DNA of 64,000 nucleotides from Amphibalanus amphitrite (Eukaryota; Arthropoda; Thecostraca; Balanomorpha; Balanidae), in assembly GCF_019059575.1 (NCBI RefSeq), contig NW_024883032.1, positions 1 to 64,000 of the forward strand. Reading direction: 5' to 3'. Position numbers and translations under genes: made by a program. The stretch's first letter is position 1. Each line of letters opens with the position of its first letter. The notes below the pieces were generated by a model. The model did no database searches. It was not told the DNA's origin and was given only the letters and a program-made list of their open reading frames with translations. Shown here one piece after another: positions 1 through 11,915 of the stretch.

Positions 1-92
<92 letters not shown>

Positions 93-115
93 GAGAGAGA
101 GAGAGAGAGAGAGAG

Positions 116-180
<65 letters not shown>

Positions 181-185
181 GAGAG
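1..185. repeat. (GA)n microsatellite
   Basis: An almost uninterrupted GA dinucleotide array with a few extra G bases starts at the first base, so it probably continues beyond the window edge. It has no coding content. Confidence 0.97.
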
Positions 186-1812
186 GCAGATACAGAACAG
201 AGACACAGCAGAGGGGAAAGCAGAGAAGAAAGAAAGGGGAGGACCTTTTAGGGCAGTGTGATTGTTTGCGCCACACGGTAAAGAGAAGACGACACCCCAA
301 TGCCCACTGCATGCTCCACTGAGTCAGAAATGTTTTCAAGCAGAAGTGCTGTTGCTCAATGCTTGCCAGTTGGACCTACTTCTGTACGTTAAATACACAC
401 TGATTGCCAATCCAATTGTCAATAATAACTCCACTTCACGTTTGCTATCTGGCTAAGCCTTCCACGGAAAGCTTATCATTGAAGTAACGCGGATATGCGG
501 TCACGGTGGTTCAATGTCAATGGACATCAGCTCTGAAAGCAGAGCGACTATACATTCCGTTTGCAGCCAAATCGCAAAAACTTTCGCCGAAAAAAAAATC
601 GTCGCGCTCTTAACATAGAGGAAACTGACATTCGTTTCAATGGCACCTCGAATCAGTGACCGGTGAAGGCAAATAGTTATGTAGAAATATTTTATGTATA
701 TCTGTTAAGCAGATGTCAAGTCATGAAGATATTTTCATTAAGGTAGTTAGAGCTTTCCTGACATTTTAAGCAGCGGTCATTTCTTGATACGATTCGAAGT
801 TATTATTTATTAAAACCGAGCACTGCGAGTAAAAAGAGACAAATATATCAGTTGAATTATTTTTCATTTTTTTAGGGAGAAAAAGACCCACTTTAGAGCT
901 TTAAGTACCTATACAACATAAAAGACATTTTAGATGTCCTCACTTTCCTTGAGAACATCGCATTACCAGAATTTATTCCCTAGAGTAGACATTGCAGCAA
1001 CTACACATGACACCAATCAGCACAATCAGAACATTAACAATGAAATCCAAATCAAATAACTCCTTATTCCGTAAACGGAGCCAGCTTTCGTTTGACTTTC
1101 TGAGCCGTCTGTTTGTGTGCCCTGATAATACGTTTCCTCGGAGTGAGTGTCGCGGTTTGGTGTCTCATATGGCCAATATTGGAGCTCCGCTATTTGCACT
1201 CGGAGCAGACCCAACAATCGACGAGCTCGGCTCCGGCCTTGGACCAACATGGCGCAAGGAGCATCGAGTGTTGACGATGGGACGAGTGGGGCTCTCGGTG
1301 TTTGGTCGATCCCCGTCGTAGTCGAGCCAGTCGAAACTGAGACGTTCAGGCGGGTCAAGATCTTTGTAAGTCGGGAAGTCAGCCGCGTGCTTCTTTTAAT
1401 TATAATATTCATACTTTCCATCTAATTTTACATGGCACATGTGATAGGAATCGAAACTTAAATATATTACAACAATGCGGATTATTCTGATAATATTTAC
1501 GCCTTAGTTAGTTGTTCTGCAGAGCATGCTGTTACCGTTTGAGTGTTGGGAAATGGAGCGTTTCTGCCGGCGCGGTCGGGCGGTATCAGTGGCATGGTCG
1601 TGCCGAGCGCCAGTGTCTGTGTGCTGTTAGTCTCTGTCCAGTGCAGCCGCGAAATGACGGTCTCATCAGGCGGCCACAGATGGGCGCCGACGCGGCGGAG
1701 TGGACCGTGACGCCGACACGACCCCGCCGCCGCCGCCGCCGGGGCTGGCGGTCAGAGCCTCCGCCCAGAGTCGCCGCCCTCAGCCGTGGTTATCATGGGG
1801 AGCATTCATTCT
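186..1812. other. Unannotated non-coding stretch
   Basis: No convincing exon, RNA gene or transposon end is visible. Open frames here, such as the overlapping ones at about 1000-1420 on both strands, are short and lack recognisable domains or good splice sites. The segment becomes GC-rich near 1700-1750 with a CCG run. Confidence 0.5.
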
Positions 1813-2239
1813 GGCCAGGGTTCATAATGTCCAGGGTACGCTATGCCCAGTGTCAAAATGGCCAGTGCTTTGAATGGGCCAGAGTTCATAATGTCCAGGG
1901 ATTGCATGGTCCAAATGTGGCCAACTGGCTGCAGATAGGGTATATTCAAAGAGGCCAGGGTTCATAATGTCCAGGACACGATGTGTCCAGTGTTCAAAAT
2001 GGCCAGGGTTCATAATGTCCAGGGCACGATGTGTCCAGTATTCGAAATGGCCAGCGTTCATAATGTCCAGGGCACGATGTGTCCAGTGTTCAAAATGGCC
2101 AGTGCCTTGAATGGGCCAGAGTTCATAATGTCCAGGGATTACATAGTCACTGAAAGTGACGTCATTATGTAAAAAACACGGAATCAGCTCAATGCAAAGC
2201 AGTGCAGTGCCGAAGGCAATGCCTTAGGAGAGATTACAG

Positions 2240-2353
2240 GCAATAGTAAATCAAATATTTTTAGGTTAAGTGGTTATGTATCTGGCTTCAGGCCGAAGGC
2301 CTGAAGCCTGATGCATAACCACTTAACCTAAAAATATTTGATTTACTATTGCT
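2240..2353. repeat. Near-perfect palindrome core
   Basis: About 50 bases on each side of an axis near 2296 are inversely complementary. The innermost part reads GGCCGAAGGCC, and the outer part pairs GCAATAGTAAATC with GATTTACTATTGC. It is the centre of the 1813-2900 inverted repeat and would form a long cruciform or hairpin. Confidence 0.9.
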
Positions 2354-2411
2354 TGCAATCTATTCATGCGAGAAACTATTTCCTTATCCCTGGAAGGCAA
2401 ACTTCATTACC

Positions 2412-2547
2412 TTAGGTTAGGTTAGGTTAGGTTAGGTTAGGTTAGGTCAGGTTAGGTTAGGTTAGGTTAGGTTAGGTTAGGTTAGGTTAGGTTAGGTTAG
2501 GTTAGGTTAGGTTAGGTTAGGTTAGGTTAGGTTAGGTTAGGTTAGGT
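2412..2547 (+). repeat. (TTAGG)n array, arthropod telomere-type
   Basis: About 27 consecutive TTAGG units with one internal variant (TCAGG) are followed by degenerate units (TTTGG, TTGGG). TTAGG is the canonical telomere repeat of most arthropods. Here it is interstitial, inside a foldback element and flanked by unrelated sequence on both sides, so it is not a chromosome end. Confidence 0.95.
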
Positions 2548-2900
2548 TTGGTTGGGTTGGGTTGACTATGTAATCCCTGGACACTATGAACTCTGGCCCA
2601 TTCAAGGCACTGGCCATTTTGAACACTGGACACATCGTGCCCTGGACATTATGAACCCTGGCCATTTCAAACACTGGACACATCGTACCCTGGACATTAT
2701 GAACCCTGGCCATTTTGAACACTGGACACATCGTGCCCTGGACATTATGAACCCTGGCCTCTTTGTATTTACCCTATCTGCAGCCAGTTGGCCACTTTTG
2801 GACCATGTAATCCCTGGACAATGTGAACACTGGCCAATTCAAGGCACTGGCCAATTCGAGCACTGGACACATTGTGCCCTGGACATTATGAACCCTGGCC

Positions 2901-3601
2901 TAAATAATACGCACCCGTTATCATCGTCTTCAAATCTAGAGCGTCGTTCGAAAGGTTTAAATTAATGTAAAGTAAATACAAAATATAAATCCCTACCTAT
3001 TGCAAATGCTTCCTCAGAAATTAGCTGAGCCGGCTTCCATATAAGGGATAATGCTGTGAGAAAGGTATAAAATAATTGATCATGTCTCTATAACTCTATT
3101 TAGTTTAACTCTTTATTATTAATTACTATTATCATTTTGTTGGTTTAGGCTCACTCAGTCTAACGAGATCACTTCAGCGCCGGAAGGATGATAGGAATTA
3201 GGGAGGAGGGGCGACATTGGTCTGGGCGAGCACCCTGGTGACCCGCCGTGGCAGAGCTCATCACGTGGACAGGAGCCTCGCTAACGGTCACAGCATTACG
3301 CCTACAGGCCTGCTCCTGGGGTGGAGCTACCCGCATGGTATAAACTATACTGGTGACCGTCCAGCCCGGGCCAGGGGGTTGAGGTGTGGAGGAGAAGGAT
3401 TTTAGCATCCTGAGGATGGAAACGACAGCATAGAGGTTTAACTCTCTACTTATTATAAATGAGATGCTACCAATGACCAAATATATTTTGTAGAAGAAAC
3501 CTTTCCGACCTAAAGCCATTCATTTTTCTGAAAACATGCATTCCCTCGTTTTTTTTTTAACGGTGGTCAGTTCACCTTTGACTCATTTCTCTTCCACACA
3601 G
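2901..3601. other. Unannotated non-coding stretch
   Basis: AT-richer sequence with no recognisable gene or repeat. It ends in a pyrimidine-rich tract (TTTCTCTTCCACACAG) that could be a splice acceptor at 3601. Confidence 0.4.
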
Positions 3602-3914
3602 TCAGAATCACCCTGCCGCATTTCGGCGCCGTCATCCTGTCTCAGTCGGCACGGCTCATCGGTCTGTCAGACTGTCTGTCTGCGCGGCCATCCTCGGCCC
3701 GCGGGCCGCCGTGCTGCCGGACCCGAGATGGCGCTGCAGGTCCCGGCGGCAGCGGCGGCGGCGCAGCGGCCACCGCCCCTCCGTCAGCTGACGGGTCGGC
3801 CGGCCGGCTCGCCAGTTCCTCGCCCCGCCGCGCCCCGGGCACACACAGTGCGGAGAGCGGTCGCCAGCCGCCACCAGCCGGCACAGAGAGTCATAGACAC
3901 GCGCTGGACATAAG
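3602..3914 (+). other. Putative non-coding exon with strong splice donor
   Basis: A GC-rich, CpG-rich block ends in AAG|GTAAGTGAT, an excellent donor (exon end 3914). It may begin either at a CpG promoter or at an acceptor-like CTTCCACACAG ending at 3601. The reading frames look like translated GC-rich DNA rather than protein. I infer a 5' untranslated exon of a plus-strand gene. The gene at 24-48 kb is the only obvious candidate, but the link is unproven. Confidence 0.3.
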
Positions 3915-5739
3915 GTAAGTGATGGATGTGGGGAGCTCTGGCTGGCCCTCGCGTATTGTGACCTGTTTTTGGTGGTTCTGGGAGTTGTGATTTACCCCTG
4001 ATCCATGATGATGAGGTATGAACATTGAACATCTTCATTTTTGAAACGTATCCCGGGTCTTCAAGGCGATAAACTGCTCCTAAGTTAGTTCACAGAGTGT
4101 TTCCCAGGGAGTATATTCGATCCAGGGCAATTACCCTATAAAGTTGTCGCGCCATTTCGATTATGAGCCATTTCCGGAAACCGTGAGAAAATCGCGACTG
4201 TCGTGGGTGTGGCTGCTTGGTGACTTCCGGCAAGGAAAGTCTCGCCTTGAAGGTTGAACAACTCATTTTCTCAGCATTTCATCTCGCTTGGCTGCCCTAG
4301 GGAACACATTTAAGCGGATCCTTCTCTTTTCCCCATTTCTCTGAAATGCTCCGGTTTAATTCGGTCTGGTTTTCGACGTCGAGCGTCGCCGCGCTGCGCC
4401 CTCGCAGCATGACGTCACCCGGTACGTCCTTCCTGTCTCTGCGGCTCGCCACATCCTCCTGCGTCTCGGACGGCCGGCGGCGCCGCGAGGGGCCCTTCGG
4501 CGCCGCCGCCGTCGGCAGAGCGGGGCTGTTTTTAGCCCCGTCGGCGGCGGCGGCGGCGGCGGTCGTCGGGCGTGGTCGCCGCCGCTCTATCGAGCGCTGC
4601 TCAGCTGACTCACGCGACGCGAGGGGACTGCGGCCCGGGGTCGGTCCGGGACCCTCCTGTCCCCAACGCCGACCGAGGGGACACGGAAGGTCGTGACGTG
4701 CACGAAGGTCAGGAAAGTGACTGTTGTTGTGGTGTTTTGACCAGGTGTGACGACGGCGCAGGTAGAGGCGCGGTTATTACCTGCAATTTTAAGGAAATGT
4801 CGCGAGGTACTCGTGGGTAAGCGATGAAGCTAAAGAAGCATGAGGCTTCTGAAAAGAGCATGGGAAGGATGAGAGATTCGTGAACGTGGAACAAAGAGAG
4901 CAATGCAAGCTTACATTTGTAAGAGGAGAGGGATAAATATTAGATCTGATGGAATATGTATCCGGTGCATCGTCTGGTGGGGTCAACGGAAGGAAACCGA
5001 TTCTGGCGGTCTGAGGTGTCATAATACTCGACTTTTATCCTGATCGATGTATCTAAAAACGGAAGTGACTCTGTGCCTATGTTACGAGCGATGCTTGATT
5101 TAGCGAACTCATTGACCATAAGGTGGCTATAATTGGCTATTGCTTAGGCAGCTTCAAGTAGCTGCAAACGACCCTGCCTCTGCTGTCCCCCGGGCTTCTT
5201 TGCAACGCAACCAGATACATCCTGCAGTAGAGATATGTGCAACACAACACGATCCAATCATGAGTCCCTGATACTCCTCTGCAACGCTCGGCGATCCTAT
5301 TCGCTCTCCCCAGTCGCGGTAACTACTCCATCACGAGTCAGCTCATTAGGGACGTGCCGAGTCACCCTGCCGGTAATTACGTCGGAAATCAGCCGACGCA
5401 CCCCGCCGCGGCCGGCCGCGTCCCGTATCTGTGAGACAGTTCTGATCTGCTGGAAAACATTGAACGTTTTTGTGCTGACGGAAAGCTGCAGAAAGTTCTA
5501 CGAGATGCTTGCAGGAATGATGAGAGATGTAGGATGAGATTCGTGCACAGTGCAGCTGCATATTTCGATATGATTTTGAACCGTAGGAATCGTGAGGCTG
5601 CATTTGACCCTGACTCCAGAAACGTGACTCAGAGGTGTCTGTTGTGACGGACTGAAGGTCCTCTGGCCGTCCACTGTCAACTGTCACTCGTTAGTCGCTC
5701 GTCTATCTCTCCTCTGCCGCAATATTCATGAGACTGCAA
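3915..5739. other. Non-coding stretch with CpG-rich island
   Basis: The block around 4370-4700 is very GC-rich, with a GGC run near 4540-4565, and could be a promoter CpG island. The remainder is unremarkable. No exon with supported splice sites could be defined. Confidence 0.35.
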
Positions 5740-6525
5740 TGTACACTCGGGGGCAGATTGATGTTCCACAACTCTTTATCCACCGGGTTCCTATGGCTCA
5801 GCATTGGCAGCAGCCGCCTGGTACCGGTAGACTGTGCCGCTTCACTTACTTGTCAAGCGGCACAGCCTACCCACCTGTATGACACCGGTCTGAGTCGGTG
5901 GCTGGAAGGCGATGTGGGCCGCCTGTGACGTCAGCGCAGCGGTGAGGGCCGAGCCCGGAGGCATGGCTCGGGTCGGCGCGGCGCGGCGGCTGGCGAGGAC
6001 TGGGGAGTGAGGTGGGGTGGGAGCACGGACATCGCGTGGCTGGGCGAGTGTAGTTAACTTTCGCATCTCAAGGCGCCAATTATTCTACCTAACAATTGTG
6101 CTAAAGCAGTTGTTAAAATGTCCTATCCCCAAGACAGCGCCTATCATCATACTTGCAATGCACATTACGACACACTTAAGCGTGGCAATGGGACAGCCGA
6201 TAGAACTTATGTCACTCGTGCATCGAGGTGCGGAGCTATATTTTGTATAACATATTAGTATTAAGGCTTTGATTGAGCAGATTGGTGTCTATTGTTTCGC
6301 ACGGCAATCGTCCAGAGACGTGGGAACTGGGGGTTATGAGTAGTGCCGCAGCCAACGCTCCAATTTAAAGCGATTATTACTGTTGCTCTAATATGTGGTC
6401 GCAGCCTCCAATAGCAAACCGTTCCAACTAGGAGCCAAAAAGTCGGCCATTCAGGGGGATTCGAACCGGGCTTCTCCCACCGGCCAATTCACGACACGAG
6501 CGTTCATCCACTGAGCTACCGAGAA
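5740..6525 (-). mobile_element. tRNA-headed SINE-like repeat, copy 1
   Basis: On the minus strand the element begins with a tRNA-like head. An A-box-like GGTAGCTCAGTGG lies at 6508-6520 and a B-box GGTTCGAATCC at 6458-6468, at spacing compatible with an RNA polymerase III promoter. A tail of roughly 700 bases follows and is shared, inverted and diverged, with the copy at 6624-7394. The head lacks a convincing cloverleaf or intact acceptor stem, so it is not a functional tRNA gene. The tail is unusually long for a SINE, so this may be a composite or a different tRNA-headed element. Confidence 0.7.
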
Positions 6526-6623
6526 TGGTCCTCGTCTGCACAAAACAAAATGACATTCACCCGCTGACCGCCAATGACAGTATTGTGACATTTGATCGCG
6601 TTTGACCGCGGCGGGTGGTCGCT

Positions 6624-7394
6624 GGTTTCGGCAGCTCAGTGGATACAGGCTAGCGTCGTGGGGTGACCGGTTGGAGAAACCCGGTTCGAACCGTCCCAGG
6701 TGCGCGACTTATTTGTTCCTAGATGGAACGGTTTGCTATTGGTGGCTGCGACCACACATTAGAGGAACATAAGAGTTGGGACGCCGCGCTATCCAAAAAC
6801 CCCAGTTCCCACGTCTCTGGACGATTGCTGTGCGAAATAATAGACACCAATGAGCTCAATCAAGGCCTTACTACATATCTGTTAAAAACAATGTAGCTCC
6901 GCAACTCGATGCACGTGTGATATAAATTCTATCGGCTGTCCCAATGTCACGTTTAAGTGTGTCGTAATGTGCATGGCAAGTATGTTGATAGGCGCTGTCT
7001 TGGGGATAGGACATTTTAACAACTGCTTTAGCACAATTGTTAGGTAGAATAATTGGCGCCTTGAGACGCGAAAGTTAACTACACTCGCTCAGCCGCGCGA
7101 TGGTCCGTGCTCCCACCCCACCTCACTCCCCAGCCCTCGCCAGCCGCCGCGCCGCGCCGACCCGAGCCATGCCTCCGGGCTCGGCCCTCACCGCTGCGCT
7201 GACGTCACAGGCGGCCCACATCGCCTTTCAGCCACCGACCCAGACCGGTGGCATACGGTGTGGGTAGGCTGTGCCGCTTGACAAGTAAGTGAAGCGGCAC
7301 AGTCTACCGGTACCAGGCGGCTGCTGCCAATGCTGAGCCATAGGAACCCGGTGGATAAAGAGTTGTGGAACATCAATCTGCCCCCGAGTGTACA
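6624..7394 (+). mobile_element. tRNA-headed SINE-like repeat, copy 2
   Basis: Plus-strand partner of the 5740-6525 element, with an A-box-like GGCAGCTCAGTGG at 6630-6642 and a B-box GGTTCGAACC at 6683-6692. Its tail matches the other copy through its GC-rich middle to an outer end reading CCCCCGAGTGTACA at 7381-7394, the complement of TGTACACTCGGGGG at 5740-5753. The copies diverge head to head around a spacer at about 6526-6623 and have clear point and indel differences. Confidence 0.7.
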
Positions 7395-10140
7395 ACTGCG
7401 ACATGCGACTATCATTCCAACATCGCAGTCGATGACATTCTGGCACGGCGTCCGGTGACATTGACCCCGAGACAGGGGCGGGGCGGGCCTGCGGTCAGCC
7501 GCCGCCGCTGCTCCGGCCGTCCGTCGTAGGTGACGGCACCCGAGGAGCGCGCCCCTCCCCCTGGGGGTGTGACGTGACGTGACGACACGCCGTGAGCGGT
7601 ACCCCGGACACGTGGTCGGCCCGCCGCCATCAGTCACGGCCCGTCACCATACCCTGCACAGTGCACGGTGCACGGTGCAGACGCCAGCTGTCGACAGAGG
7701 GGTGCACCAACCGCCCCCGGCGCCGAGCGGGGGTCGACGCCTGAGGCAGGTGGCGACGGGAGTTGAGCCGGTGGGATGTTCTACGCAGCGGGAGCGGTCG
7801 TCTATTTCCGCTGACTTCATCACCGGATCTGCGTTTAGACGGAACTGCAGTTCGGGCTCTCGGCCAGCCGCGTCGCGAACAATGCCACCCACGAATAGCG
7901 CGTCTCTGTTTCACGGTGGATCTTTGGTGACACAAGTAGCGGAGCTGGTGGCCGACCCGGCTGAACAATAGCTACTCATGGCAGCCCCTTCCGCTGGGCG
8001 GATCTCGCAACCTCACGGTCACCCCGTCCCCGCCCCCGTCCCGCTCACAGACAATGCGAAGCTCGCGGAGTCGCCAATTTCCCGCAGACAATGAGCGGCA
8101 GAGTAGGGGTTGGTGGTCTTGTCTGTCTTCCCCGGTCGCTCTGCACAACCGACCCTTGCGCAGACTGTGCTCTCACTCAACTCTCATGACTGCTATCTTG
8201 AGGTGACACTTAGTCTGCCCCTCCCTCGCGTCGTTGCACCCGGATGAGTTATCTAGCGTGTCATGCTGCTCCCCGTCAGCCACTTATGCGATAAACGAGT
8301 CATAAAACTGCACTGCCGCCGCCGCCGGCCGTGCTAAAGACGTCGTCATGGGCTATGCTGTGAACGGACCGTATCATGACAGATTAGCAGAAGCACCGCA
8401 GAAGAGCTGTGTGTTTCTTTACATTGAAAACTTTAAGTGGCTGTCCTTGAAAGAAGTATCGGTCAACAGCACTGCAGTCCGTGAGGTACTCCTCCATTGC
8501 TGTTTTGTGGTTCTGACCGATCATGACGCCTGTCTGTCGGCACGGCCAGGCCGGGCTGCTGCTCGCCAGATCTCTCGTTCAGCCCAGCGCAGGCCTCTGC
8601 AGGCCATGCCTCTGGTCCAGACCAGCAGGCTGCCACTCTCCCTACCTCTGTCCGCGTTCCCACTCCATCTGGATAATAACGCCAGCGGCACAAAAACGTG
8701 GGGTCGAGCCGCACGCACTACTGGATGCGTGCGTGCGGTCTGCACGAGGGGGAGGGAGAGAGGTGCGTGTCTCTTGCGTCTAGGGGCGTGGCTAGTAGGG
8801 AAGGGAGAGGGTCGCTCGCTATATCTAACGCTGCGCTGGTCCATTGGCTGCAGTTTAGTGCAAACGCCGCATTTTCCACCGTGCCGCCGGAGCAGGGCGG
8901 TGGTAAAAACTGCACCGCTTTGACTGTGTCCCGTGCGTGACTTTACCTCGTGTGGCTGCAGGGGAACGCCAGCCTGTCCGGTAAGCTTCGGGCCAATGCG
9001 CCGGATAGCGTGGCGCGATACCTTCATGTCGAATCCATTGTGGCCCAATCGGCGTGACATTGCGCTCCCGGCTCACAGTGGCCGAAAATTGCCGGCCTTT
9101 TGAGGCACTTATTGCATCAACTCTGGGCATGAATTGTAAATTAAATCAGCGATGGTAATCATGTGTGTCACTTGAGATATGCGGGGCTCACCTTTCACCT
9201 GAGGTCATGGAATGGCCTGTTCATTGACGTCGAGGGGTTTGGCATGGTGACTTATCTGCGATTTGCATCTTAGCCTTATTTAGGGTTGAGACACGATATT
9301 CCTACCATTTGCGACACAAGCTAAATTCGTATTGAGCGTCCTGGGATCGGATAGCCCATTGTGTTTGAAGATACCTAATCGGATATTCGCTTTGACCATG
9401 CCGACTTTCTGGTCTCGGGTGTCGAAATAGTCAGTGTCCGATGTTCATTACATTTCTAGCCATGTCTTTCGAACCTTCCTCACGCGCCCCGATACCATAT
9501 GCAAATATCGATCACATCAGTAACCAGTGATGTAGCCCCGTAACATGTCGTCGTAGCGTGACGTCATTCGTGGCTATGATGTCACACACACTGTCATCGC
9601 GCATCCCTGTCAGCGACGGGCAGGGTGGCGCACGCTTCCTCCACTGTCGAGTGACATTGTCGAGCCATGTGGACGAACTCTCTGACCCCAGAAGACAGAA
9701 TTCCGCCGACAAGGTTTCAGTAGCAGAAAGGAAGCCCCACAAATTTTGCCAAATGTTGCAGAGACCTTTGAATCGATCGCCCCGAGAAGATTACAGTGCA
9801 GGTCTTCAGCAACTTATCTGCTGTGGGATTTCGCGACGGAAACCTACCCGCACCAGAGCGACAATCTTGAATGGAATTTATGGGCACGTGACCTTTCAAG
9901 GCTCTGAGGGCAAACTTTGATGCTTTGATTGTAACGTGTGCTGCTGGGTCTTTGACTCACCGGAAACCTTTCAGTGCAACAGAAACCCAAAATTGAATTG
10001 CATAAACGCAATGCTACTAGACGACGACATATTCCTGGATAATGGATACGGATAGCTATTTACGTATAACTCGTTCAGCGCATATGTAACTAAATTTGTA
10101 TCCAAACAATCTAATAAATGATTGCGAGTCGTTAATTTAT
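7395..10140. other. Non-coding stretch, GC-rich in 7440-8060
   Basis: Contains CpG-rich sequence (7440-8060) with small duplications such as CAGTGCACGGTGCACGGTGCAG near 7660-7680. Many overlapping open frames occur on both strands, as expected of GC-rich non-coding DNA. No domain, signal peptide or supported exon was recognised. Confidence 0.35.
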
Positions 10141-10144
10141 TTAA

Positions 10145-10741
10145 CCCGGCGGCCGCTGGGCCTCCGCGCCACCCGCCGGCCGCTGGGGGGGGGGCATATA
10201 GTTGCCCCCCCTTTACTTCTGCGACGATATCGTCGCAACGCGAAGAGATAGAGAAGCGAAACTTTGCAAACATCTTCCTGAATACCTAGCCGAGGTCGTG
10301 TCCAAATTTGGTGTCGATCCCATTTGAAATGACGTCACAGTGACGTCATAAGTGAAATTACAGATTTGCGACTCTCATATTCCTCACGATACATCGGATA
10401 TATGGGACCGAATATAAAGGGCCGATTATTGGTCAGAAACTAGATGGAAGTGTAGTTAGATGTTTTAGGATGACAGCAGGTGCTGTCTAGTTCATTAACA
10501 GTTGAGTTTCATGCTGAGCGTCATCAGAAACGGTCCATATCGGAAAACGACAAAACTTTATGACGTCACTGTGACGTCATCTTAGGTGCTACAACCACCA
10601 AACTTTCCTCAAACATTGCCTAGGTATTCATTTGAAGCTATGCCAAGTTTCACGCTCGTAGCTCATCAGGTTTCGGAGATATTTCACAAAACGTAAAGGG
10701 GGGGGGGCAACTTTATGCCCCCCCCCCCAGCCGCTCGTGGG
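10145..10741. mobile_element. TTAA-flanked MITE (piggyBac-type), element A
   Basis: TTAA occurs at both ends (10141-10144 and 10742-10745). Inside these the termini are inverted repeats beginning CCC and passing through CGGCCGCTGGG, a G run, GCATAWAGTTGCCCCCCC and TTTAC. TTAA duplication plus a CCC-beginning terminus is the signature of piggyBac-superfamily transposition. There is no transposase, so the element is non-autonomous. Related elements lie at 36042-36932, 49480-51444 and 50362-51297. Confidence 0.82.
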
Positions 10742-11791
10742 TTAAGCAATCCCTCTTTTTAACTACCAGTAGTGGCGCAGTCTCGGTCGCTACTCGCTAC
10801 CAGTTAATAACCACTGAGGCGGTAAAGTTCACCGGAATGTTTCACGCCGGCTGTTTTTTACTGGCCGCTCGAGTTCGGCGGCACGGCTTGCGCCACTGCC
10901 GGTCGCGTCATCGGCAGCCCGTGTGGCCGTATGGGGATAGAACACACTGCGTGGCAGAGGCTGGGAGCGGCTCCAAGTAACCACACTGCCCGGTTCCATG
11001 GAGCTACCAAGGAGTGTCAAATGAGCGACTGGAAACGACAGAGGAGTGTCGAAGGAGCGACTTGGGAGTGACAGGAGTGTTTTGAAAGTACCCAAGGGAT
11101 GTCTTAAGGCCCCCAAGCCTAATATTGTCTTAGAAGCGGCTGAGAGTGTGTAGAGGCCACGAAAATAAACGTGCATGTATGCAAATTTAACGAACACCCA
11201 GGGGCGTTTGTTTAGAATGTTGTTATTTAGGTTCGAAATTTCCAACAGTAGCAGAATATCATGAGTCATGACCAGTCCTCGATAGCTATCCTCGAACTGC
11301 GCAGGTGGAGAGGAAATTGGTTAGCATCGGATGGAAAGCAGCATTGATCAGCGCTTGGGTGGTCTCCCCGAAACGCCGCTAACGTGTCACTGCATCCAGA
11401 GGAAGTCGTAACATTCCAGCCCGGACATCAACTTCCGCGCTCTTGGTGTGGAACGAAGCGCCAAAAACACCGGCCGTAACGTGCCATTTTCATGTCTCGA
11501 CGCACCACTTTGATTTATATGGTTTCTTTTATAAATTAACCGGCATCAAATGGCCGCTTCCCAACTGCAGTACCAATAAGCCGTGTCTAGAGGTGGCGAT
11601 TATAAGTCTTCCTTTAGCTCGCAGGGGATGACGATCGGTTCACGGTCTAACCGAGCCGTCTGTGTCGTGATAGAGTGCCGGCAGCATTCTCAGGGTCACT
11701 GTGCCGGTCGAACGATCTGCGGCGTTTTCACATGGCTGGACAGCTCAATGCTGACCTTGGTCAGTGCCCCGCTCCCACTGTCGACGGCCCG

Positions 11792-11915
11792 AGCACGGTC
11801 AGAGCACGACCAGGGCACGGCCAGGGTACGGTGGAGCACACCAGGGCACGGTCAGAGCACGGCCAGAGCACGGCCAGAGCACGCCAGGGCACGGCCAGAG
11901 CACGGCGGAGCACGT
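11792..11915 (+). repeat. GAGCACGGCCA-type minisatellite
   Basis: Roughly a dozen degenerate 9-11 base units (GAGCACGGCCA, GGGCACGGCCA and variants) in tandem. The repetitive peptides in all frames (for example ARPEHGQST) are a by-product of the array and not evidence of a gene. Confidence 0.85.

Larger units (their letters stand above)
1813..2900. mobile_element. Foldback-type inverted-repeat element
   Basis: The two ends are exact reverse complements over 24 bases: 1813-1836, beginning GGCCAGGG, and 2877-2900, ending CCCTGGCC. The arms, about 1813-2150 and 2566-2900, consist of diverged tandem copies of a roughly 50-base unit containing TTCATAATGTCCAGGG, running in opposite orientations. 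The centre is a nearly perfect palindrome, and the right half also carries a TTAGG array. There is no coding capacity and no obvious target-site duplication. The architecture resembles foldback elements or a large inverted satellite duplication. Confidence 0.75.

Noticed and set aside
2412-2547. Chromosome end
   Set aside because: The TTAGG array is short, degenerate at one side and flanked by unrelated sequence on both sides.
6440-6700. Two tRNA genes
   Set aside because: A- and B-boxes are present, but the acceptor stems do not pair and the heads continue into a repeated tail, so they are SINE-type heads.
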